A DNA stretch of 5,228 nucleotides, taken from assembly GCA_003155705.1 (NCBI GenBank), contig PMEC01000177.1:1-5228 (forward strand), in the 5' to 3' direction. The notes under the pieces are model-generated. The model did not search any database. It saw nothing but the letters and a program-made list of their open reading frames with translations, and was not told the origin of the DNA. The stretch is from Bacteroidales bacterium. GTDB lineage: Bacteria > Bacteroidota > Bacteroidia > Bacteroidales > VadinHA17. Every line of letters starts with the position of its first letter. Positions within the stretch are counted from its first letter, which is position 1. Both the position numbers and the translations under genes were made by a program. Positions 1 to 5,228 of the stretch are shown piece by piece.

Positions 1-836
1 TCATCCATTGGAGGAAATGGCGGGTTAATAATAACATTGAAATCACCAGAGGGTTCAATTAACCTCGATGCTTCAATTTTATTAGATTCCTTTTCAAAAA
101 CAACAAAATTTTCTGAAAACAATGATTTATCTGACTTACATTTTTCGAACGAATGAAGAAAAAATTCGAACCATTTCTTCCGAACCGGCAAAGGGTTGTC
201 TCTTTTAGCAATAAATGCTGTCTGAGGTATGGTTTTAAGAGATTGGAATGGAATTCCTTTGCTTAATAATTTTACTATTTCTCTTATAGGCTGCTCCCCA
301 ATCCCATAAACCAGAAGATCTGCTCCGCTGCTAATAAGTATTGATGGCTCCAGGGTATCTTTCCAATAATCATAATGGGTGAGTCGGCGCATGGAAGCCT
401 CAATACCACCAATAATCACAGGAACTTCAGGGAAAATACTTTTTAAGATTTTCGTATAGACAATTGTAGGATAATCCGGCCTGAATCCTGCTTTGCCACC
501 CGGTGTGTAAGCATCATCGGAACGTAATCTACGGGCAGCTGTATAATGATTGACCATTGAATCCATATTCCCTGCAGTAACTGCAAAAAAATATTTCGGG
601 CTTCCAAGTTTCCTGAAATCTCTGAGATCATCTTTCCAGTTAGGCTGCGGCACAATAGCAACTCTGAATCCTTCTTCTTCAATAACTCTGCTTATTACTG
701 CCGGACCAAAGGAAGGATGGTCGACATAAGCATCACCGCTGAATAATATTACATCAATCTCATCCCATCCATACGAGATTACCTCTTTTTTAGTGACGGG
801 CAGAAATTTGTTTTCTGAATCTATTTGAGTTTTCAC
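1..836 (-). CDS. ygiQ: YgiQ/UPF0313-family radical SAM protein, N-terminal part (runs off left edge)
   Basis: This gene is open from a GTG at 834-836 to the left edge, giving 278 codons plus two bases of the next. The translation carries signatures I recognise from the N-terminal region of the YgiQ (UPF0313) family: FSGDAYVDHPSFG at residues 32-44, TAGNMDSMVNHYTAARRLR at 87-105, DDAYTP at 107-112, VIIGGIEASMRRLTHYDYW at 140-158, YGIGEQP at 177-183 and NPPFPPMD at 271-278. The iron-sulfur binding CxxxCxxC of the radical SAM core normally lies well after this point, so it should be left of the window and cannot be checked. The family is predicted to use a 4Fe-4S cluster and S-adenosylmethionine in the cytoplasm; its substrate is not known to me. 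GTG is chosen because an in-frame stop (TAA, read at 848-846) lies only nine bases upstream and no ATG intervenes. No Shine-Dalgarno sequence is visible. The frame is intact. Family assignment is firm; the start is somewhat less so. Confidence 0.93.
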   Translation of the reverse strand, partial: MKTQIDSENKFLPVTKKEVISYGWDEIDVILFSGDAYVDHPSFGPAVISRVIEEEGFRVAIVPQPNWKDDLRDFRKLGSPKYFFAVTAGNMDSMVNHYTAARRLRSDDAYTPGGKAGFRPDYPTIVYTKILKSIFPEVPVIIGGIEASMRRLTHYDYWKDTLEPSILISSGADLLVYGIGEQPIREIVKLLSKGIPFQSLKTIPQTAFIAKRDNPLPVRKKWFEFFLHSFEKCKSDKSLFSENFVVFEKESNKIEASRLIEPSGDFNVIINPPFPPMD

Positions 837-909
837 GATCGCAATTTACTTAAAATTACTAACTTGCATATCAATCTGAAAATAACAAACTCTAAACCTG
901 ACAACTATC
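837..909. promoter_or_regulatory. Divergent intergenic spacer between ygiQ and the patatin gene
   Basis: These 73 AT-rich bases separate two genes transcribed away from each other, so start signals for both should lie here or just inside the neighbouring coding ends. I find no strong match to the Bacteroidota consensus (TTG, about 19 bases, TAnnTTTG) on either strand. The nearest is TAATTTTA on the minus strand (858-851), one mismatch from the -7 element, but no TTG sits at the right distance upstream and the implied leader for ygiQ would be only about eight bases. No purine-rich ribosome binding site precedes either start codon. The regulatory role is inferred from gene orientation alone. 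Confidence 0.4.
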
Positions 910-3201
910 ATGAGTACCAGGCTCTCTCCAGGTTCAAGATACTTTAAGAGAGTAATCCTGACTGCTATATTATCTATTTCGATCCTCATCTTGACTCCTA
1001 ACAAAATCCTGGCTCAGAACTCAGGCTTAAGGCCTCGTATTGGTCTTGTATTAAGTGGCGGTGGTGCTTGTGGTTTAGCACACATTGGTCTCTTAAAGGT
1101 GATGGAAGAAGCTGGATTAAGGCCAGACTTTATCACTGGTGTCAGCATGGGAAGTATTATCGGCGGACTCTATTCAATCGGCTACAGTTCCGACAGTCTT
1201 GAAAAAATCGTTAAAATCATAAACTGGGATAATTTGTTCTCAAACAAGATACCTGAAAACAAAATTATATTTTCTGAAAAAAGACATTACCTGAACAGCA
1301 TTATCTCATTCCCGGTAACATTCAAAAGAGTGGTGCTCCCATCAGGATTAATCAACGGGCAACAGATAGAAATGACACTTGGCTATTATGCATGGCCTGC
1401 AGCAGATATTAATGATTTTTCGAACCTTCCCATTCCTTTTATGTGCCTTGCAATGGATTTGGTAAAATGCCAGAGAGTTGAACTCAAACACGGATATCTT
1501 GCAGATGCCATGAGAGCCAGCATGGCAGTCCCCTCTGTAATGACTCCGGTGAAACTTGACTCTCTCTGGCTGATAGACGGTGGATTTCTGAGGAATTTTG
1601 CGGCGAGTGAGGTTCATGAAATGGGCGCTGATATAGTAATTGGATCATATGCCGGTGGAAAATTTGCAAAGGAAGATAAACTTCAGACTGCTCCGGATAT
1701 CCTGAAGCAACTTGGTTTCTATGCCAGTTTAATTGACTATAAGGAAGAGAAGAAACTTGTAAATTATTTAATCGAACCTCCTTTAGATGAATTTATAGGT
1801 ACAGAATTTGACAGAGCTGATACTATTATTCAAAGAGGCTATATGGCAGCAGTACCATTTAGAGAAATTTTCAGGAAACTTGCAGATTCACTCAATAAAA
1901 TCGCTCCTCAGAAGATGCCTGAAAACATTATAAACAAAAAATATTATACTTTCGATAAAATTGAAATAAATGGCAACAAAATACACTCAGACAATCAAAT
2001 ATTTAAGGTTCTCGACATCAACCCCGGAGAACAAGTTGACAAGAACCTTCTTAAAGAGAATATGGAACTCCTCTATGGAAAGGTCTGGTTTGAAAAAGTA
2101 AATTACAGTATTATTAAGAGAAACGATTCACTGATTCTGGTGATTAATTGTGTCGAAAAACCAAGGGCAATTATCTACGGATCTGTCCATTATGATGAGG
2201 CTTTACAATCCGGAGCTATTATTGGCCTGACAGTAAATAACCTGCTTTCAGACAGGTCAGTCATTGATCTGAATTCATCAATTGGGCAGTATTACAGATT
2301 GCAGTTTGACTATTCCCAGTTTGCCGACAGATATAATAAATTTGGGTTTTCGGCAAATATCTATGCCGATAATACACTATTACCAATGGTACTGGTCAGA
2401 GGGGACCAGGGAAATTTTATAAGCAGAAATCTTTACACGGGAATCAGTCTGGTAAAAAGATTCGGCCTTAATCACATGATGAATATCTCGTCAAGATATG
2501 ATGTAATGAACCTGTTTCCTGATTTCATTACCAGTGAACATATAAATAAACTTGGATATAATTACCTGACTTTTGATTTTGACTATAATATCAATACACT
2601 TGATAACAAGCATTTTCCAAACGATGGGATCATCTTCAATATTTCAGCCAGCACTTCAAAGCTTCTGTCAGCAACTTCAAATTACGATTCAACAAATATG
2701 ACTTTCAGGGAAACCTCCGGGAGTAGTTTGACATTTAAGAGATTCTATACCTTCAATGCAAGTTACAGGCAATATTTTTCACCTTCAAAAAAGATTACAT
2801 TTTCAATGGGTGGCGAAGCTCTTTTTATAACAAACAGTGATTCAATCTCGTCTCAGAACAACTTTTATCTGCTTGGCGGCATTGTGTCGGTCAGTAAACG
2901 ATCAATCCCCATGGTCGGGTTCCATGCAAATGAAATATATGTAAAAAAACTGGCAGGAGTCAGTGGTGAAATGGATTTCGAATTATTTCCTTCTTTCCAT
3001 CTGAACCTAATGGCTAACCTTTTTGCATTACAGGAAAAAGAACCTGAGGAGACGTATACATTTCTTGCCGGTTACGGAATAGGTGCAGGCTACATGTCAG
3101 TTGTAGGTCCGCTCAGGATTGGAATTATGCAGGGACTAAACAACAAAAACAGTTATTTTAAGCAGATAAAAGGTTTTATAAGCCTGGGATATAATTTCTG
3201 A
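910..3201 (+). CDS. PlpD-like (type Vd) patatin-like phospholipase with POTRA and Omp85-type barrel
   Basis: This 763-residue protein has the layout of type Vd secreted lipases. Residues 1-36 form a signal peptide, with basic residues at 10-14, a hydrophobic stretch at about 15-29 and probable cleavage near A35/Q36. The patatin domain spans about 43-245. It has a glycine-rich oxyanion loop SGGGACG (49-55), the nucleophile elbow GVSMG with Ser79, and DGG with the catalytic Asp223. A helical linker follows (about 260-335), then one POTRA-like unit at about 346-417 (YTFDKIEINGN through VINCVEKP). The rest is a predicted outer-membrane barrel with Omp85 hallmarks: NKHFPNDG (567-573), FYLLGG and PMVGF (652-671), GPLRIGI (733-739) and a last strand ending in Phe763. 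By family knowledge, the barrel would sit in the outer membrane and carry or release a phospholipase A-type esterase domain; the natural substrate is unknown. The length is close to that of Pseudomonas PlpD. ATG 910 is the start because the signal peptide begins there. Cys54 stands where Lys or Arg is usual, and the L6-like motif lacks its Arg. Confidence 0.92.
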   Translation: MSTRLSPGSRYFKRVILTAILSISILILTPNKILAQNSGLRPRIGLVLSGGGACGLAHIGLLKVMEEAGLRPDFITGVSMGSIIGGLYSIGYSSDSLEKIVKIINWDNLFSNKIPENKIIFSEKRHYLNSIISFPVTFKRVVLPSGLINGQQIEMTLGYYAWPAADINDFSNLPIPFMCLAMDLVKCQRVELKHGYLADAMRASMAVPSVMTPVKLDSLWLIDGGFLRNFAASEVHEMGADIVIGSYAGGKFAKEDKLQTAPDILKQLGFYASLIDYKEEKKLVNYLIEPPLDEFIGTEFDRADTIIQRGYMAAVPFREIFRKLADSLNKIAPQKMPENIINKKYYTFDKIEINGNKIHSDNQIFKVLDINPGEQVDKNLLKENMELLYGKVWFEKVNYSIIKRNDSLILVINCVEKPRAIIYGSVHYDEALQSGAIIGLTVNNLLSDRSVIDLNSSIGQYYRLQFDYSQFADRYNKFGFSANIYADNTLLPMVLVRGDQGNFISRNLYTGISLVKRFGLNHMMNISSRYDVMNLFPDFITSEHINKLGYNYLTFDFDYNINTLDNKHFPNDGIIFNISASTSKLLSATSNYDSTNMTFRETSGSSLTFKRFYTFNASYRQYFSPSKKITFSMGGEALFITNSDSISSQNNFYLLGGIVSVSKRSIPMVGFHANEIYVKKLAGVSGEMDFELFPSFHLNLMANLFALQEKEPEETYTFLAGYGIGAGYMSVVGPLRIGIMQGLNNKNSYFKQIKGFISLGYNF

Positions 3202-3214
3202 GGCTGCTTTGACT

Positions 3215-3230
3215 GCAGGAGGCTTTCTGC
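3215..3230 (+). terminator. Weak hairpin after the patatin stop; doubtful terminator
   Basis: GCAGGAGGCTTTCTGC can fold into a six-pair stem (one G-T pair) with a four-base loop, starting 13 bases after the TGA. The run that follows is A-rich rather than T-rich, so it lacks the U tract of an intrinsic terminator. A competing stem (CTGC at 3204-3207 with GCAG at 3215-3218) is also possible. It could serve as a 3' end-stabilising hairpin, or be chance. Confidence 0.18.
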
Positions 3231-3297
3231 AAAAGAAATATCAAAAACTTTATCTACGATAATATTCGTTTTTAATTTTTACTATACGGCCTGATTG

Positions 3298-3327
3298 TTG
3301 CATTAATAATTCCTGAGTTTAATATTG
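3298..3327 (+). promoter_or_regulatory. Candidate Bacteroidota-type promoter for the TPR gene
   Basis: TTG at 3298-3300 is followed after 19 bases by TAATATTG at 3320-3327, which is one mismatch from the Bacteroidota -7 consensus TAnnTTTG and is spaced as expected from the -33 TTG. The same bases also read as TTGCAT, a 16-base gap and TAATAT, loosely like a sigma-70 promoter. Transcription would begin near 3333-3336, leaving a leader of about 30 bases before the ATG at 3367. In AT-rich DNA such matches occur by chance, so the call is tentative. Confidence 0.35.
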
Positions 3328-3366
3328 CAATTTTGGCATAGCTTGAACATAAAGGTTAGAAGCAGA

Positions 3367-5228
3367 ATGGAGACATTAAAAGTAATACAACATCATAAAC
3401 GGATTGGAAAGCTTATTTCAGAAAGGAAGGTTAAACAATCACTTGATATTCTGGATGGTATGATTAATGAGTCAGCAGGTGGGTTTTTGCGGGATGAATA
3501 TGATAATATTGTTCTTACCTACCGTAATATTCTCAGATATACAATGGAAGGAGTAAAAGATCCCGAGAGGAATAAAATATATCTGAAACTCATGCAGTCT
3601 ATATTAACACTGTCCGATCGTGTCAAACAGGACATATTGTCACATTATTCGGGATGGCAAACCTACTGGATAAAACAACAAATAGAAAAAGAGTATAAGC
3701 TCAGCGGAAGATCAATCGTGGAAACTGTTGATGATCTTATGTTTAAACAGGAGCTTGATGAATGGCTTAAACTTACAAACGAAATTAATCCGGATCCCGA
3801 ATCTGAAATTTTCAGAAAACATAAACAACTTATTAAGAATATATTTAATCACCTGTGGCTTACAGATTATTATGGTGAAGCTGAAGACAGTCTGATCTAT
3901 ATAATCCGTTCTTCAGGAAAATTCAGGTGGCACGAGATAAGTATTTTTGTCAGTGCGGTAACACTCAGCCTCTTTAGAACCTGGCAACCTGAGAAAATAT
4001 CTCATCTGATCAGTATGTACGAAGATGGTAAAGAGCAGGTGCGTGAAAGGGCGCTGGTCGGTCTTATCCTCAGTCTTCATTACTACAATGGAAGAATATT
4101 ATTGCACCCGGAAATACGATCCAGAATTGTTGAGATTAGCAAAATGGAAAAATTCAGGGAACATTGCAGTATTATTGTTTTACAAACAATCAGGTCGCGC
4201 GAAACAGAAAGCCTGAGCAAAAAACTTAATGATGAAATTCTTCCTCAAGTTGCAAAACTCAAACCAAGAATTGAGGAAAAACTTGATCTGGATAAACTTC
4301 TGCCAAAAGACTTGAATGAGGGAAAAAATCCAGATTGGTCCGAAATGTTCAGCGAATCTGATGAGATTTTCAAGACTATGGAGGAACTTACAAATCTTCA
4401 GATGGAGGGTGCTGATGTCTATATGTCTGCATTTGCAAATATGAAACATTTTGATTTCTTCAAAGATTTCCAGAACTGGTTTGTGCCATTTTACACTGAG
4501 CATGAAGTTGTCGATACCATTTATGATGATGAAGTACTTGGCCCTGGAACAAACGACCTTGCTGAGGCTTTATTCAAGACACCGTTCATATGCAATTCAG
4601 ACAAATATTCTCTTCTACTTAATCTCAAATATCTTCCGACTGCACAGAAAACGATGATGCTGAAGGTCTTCAGGATGGAACTTGAAGGACTTGACCAGCT
4701 TAATGCAGATGACTCAGGAACAGACCCTTATAAAAGTTTCAGGGTATTCGTGACCCAGTATCTCCAGGATCTTTACAGATTCTTCAAACTATCACCATAT
4801 AAAAAAGAATTTGAAGATATTTTCAATGGCAAACTTGATATTTATAACTCAGAATTCTTCAGGATGTCGTGTAGTTCCATTGAAGCGGAAAACGGCCTTG
4901 CAGATTATTTCTTCAGCAAAAATTATTTCGATGATGCACTTGATTTGTTTCTCAAACAGATCAATGAAAGGCCTGATGATGCACAGCTTTATGAAAAGAT
5001 AGGATACTGTTATGAAGTGGCTGATTTTTTTGATGAGGCACTCAAATATTACCGGAGGGCGGAACTAATTGACAGAAAGGTCTGGACAGTTAAGAAGATC
5101 GCTTTCTGCCTGCGTCGTCTTGGGAAAAATGAAGAAGCTCTGGAGTATTATCTTCAGTCGGGTGATCTGGAACCGGAGAACATTAATACGACAATAATGA
5201 TTGCACTCTGTTATATTGATCTGAAGGA
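3367..5228 (+). CDS. Large TPR-repeat protein with unclassified helical N-terminal region (runs off right edge)
   Basis: The reading frame is open from ATG 3367 to the window end: 620 codons plus two bases, with no stop. The C-terminal part shows tetratricopeptide repeats at about residues 505-538, 539-571 and 572-605, with a fourth starting at about 606. The second repeat fits the TPR pattern best (Y542, G546, Y549, A558, Y562, A565), and the aligned small residue recurs at A524, A558 and A591. TPR units are protein-binding scaffolds. Residues 1-500 look mostly helical, charged and rich in aromatic residues; I recognise no catalytic motif there. A stretch at about 217-256 (including QVRERALVGLILSL) resembles a HEAT-type helical pair. 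There is no signal peptide or membrane segment, so a cytoplasmic location is likely. I recall similar long TPR proteins of unknown function in Bacteroidota, but cannot name a characterised homologue. ATG 3367 is the first ATG in frame; a TTG at 3343 is a weaker alternative. No Shine-Dalgarno sequence is seen. A role as an interaction scaffold is inference. Confidence 0.88.
   Translation, partial: METLKVIQHHKRIGKLISERKVKQSLDILDGMINESAGGFLRDEYDNIVLTYRNILRYTMEGVKDPERNKIYLKLMQSILTLSDRVKQDILSHYSGWQTYWIKQQIEKEYKLSGRSIVETVDDLMFKQELDEWLKLTNEINPDPESEIFRKHKQLIKNIFNHLWLTDYYGEAEDSLIYIIRSSGKFRWHEISIFVSAVTLSLFRTWQPEKISHLISMYEDGKEQVRERALVGLILSLHYYNGRILLHPEIRSRIVEISKMEKFREHCSIIVLQTIRSRETESLSKKLNDEILPQVAKLKPRIEEKLDLDKLLPKDLNEGKNPDWSEMFSESDEIFKTMEELTNLQMEGADVYMSAFANMKHFDFFKDFQNWFVPFYTEHEVVDTIYDDEVLGPGTNDLAEALFKTPFICNSDKYSLLLNLKYLPTAQKTMMLKVFRMELEGLDQLNADDSGTDPYKSFRVFVTQYLQDLYRFFKLSPYKKEFEDIFNGKLDIYNSEFFRMSCSSIEAENGLADYFFSKNYFDDALDLFLKQINERPDDAQLYEKIGYCYEVADFFDEALKYYRRAELIDRKVWTVKKIAFCLRRLGKNEEALEYYLQSGDLEPENINTTIMIALCYIDLK

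Larger units (their letters stand above)
3202..3366. other. Intergenic region between the patatin and TPR genes
   Basis: This 165-base AT-rich gap contains no coding potential that I can support. It starts with a small G/C-containing hairpin just after the patatin stop (3215-3230), continues through a strongly T- and A-rich segment (about 3240-3290), and ends with a promoter-like element (3298-3327) ahead of the TPR gene. The spacing argues against tight co-translation of the two genes, though read-through is possible because no convincing terminator is visible. Confidence 0.6.

Noticed and set aside
443..682. 79-codon open frame on the minus strand
   Set aside because: It lies in another frame inside the well-supported ygiQ coding sequence, and its translation has no recognisable protein character.
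1348..1669. Two overlapping short open frames (89 and 61 codons) on the minus strand
   Set aside because: Both are antisense to the conserved patatin domain, with Cys/His/Arg-rich translations typical of shadow frames.
3202..3366. Possible small RNA, riboswitch or small protein in the intergenic gap
   Set aside because: Only one weak six-pair hairpin is visible, with no conserved riboswitch core, no tRNA-like fold and no supported open frame.
4025..4216. 63-codon open frame on the plus strand
   Set aside because: Out of frame inside the continuous TPR-protein gene, with no independent start signals.
4180..4503. 107-codon open frame on the minus strand
   Set aside because: Antisense to the TPR gene; the low-complexity F/I/K-rich translation reflects the reverse of acidic codons in the real gene. 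There is no family resemblance.
4451..5002. Two short plus-strand open frames (68 and 63 codons)
   Set aside because: Both are alternative frames within the TPR gene, and the second overlaps the first clear TPR repeats in the true frame.
1..5228. CRISPR array, insertion sequence, prophage or defence cassette
   Set aside because: I found no regularly spaced direct repeats, terminal inverted repeats, transposase or integrase motifs, or toxin-antitoxin-like gene pairs on either strand.

Overview
The window looks like ordinary chromosomal DNA from a member of the Bacteroidota, probably Bacteroidales-like. Four things suggest this. The DNA is AT-rich. None of the three genes has a recognisable Shine-Dalgarno sequence before its start. 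The YgiQ-type protein resembles the Bacteroidota form of that family. One intergenic region holds a TTG / TAnnTTTG-like promoter candidate typical of that phylum. The assignment is inferred from sequence character, not from a database match.

Layout. (1) Positions 1-836, minus strand: the N-terminal 278 codons of a YgiQ/UPF0313-family radical SAM protein, which runs off the left edge. (2) Positions 837-909: a short divergent spacer that must carry the start signals of both flanking genes. (3) Positions 910-3201, plus strand: a complete 763-residue exported protein with a signal peptide, a patatin-like phospholipase domain, one POTRA-like domain and an Omp85-type beta-barrel, which is the architecture of PlpD-like (type Vd) proteins. 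(4) Positions 3202-3366: a 165-base gap with a small hairpin near the patatin stop and a plausible promoter for the next gene. (5) Positions 3367-5228, plus strand: the first 620 codons of a large, probably cytoplasmic, helical protein ending in TPR repeats, which runs off the right edge.

The three genes do not form an obvious pathway. ygiQ is divergent from the patatin gene, and the TPR gene has a long enough leader to be its own transcription unit. I see no mobile element, CRISPR array, RNA gene, phage gene or defence cassette. The most notable points are in the PlpD-like protein, where a cysteine stands in for the usual basic residue of the oxyanion-hole motif and the barrel's L6-like motif lacks its arginine, and in the large unclassified N-terminal part of the TPR protein. 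I do not see a convincing new biological system here.
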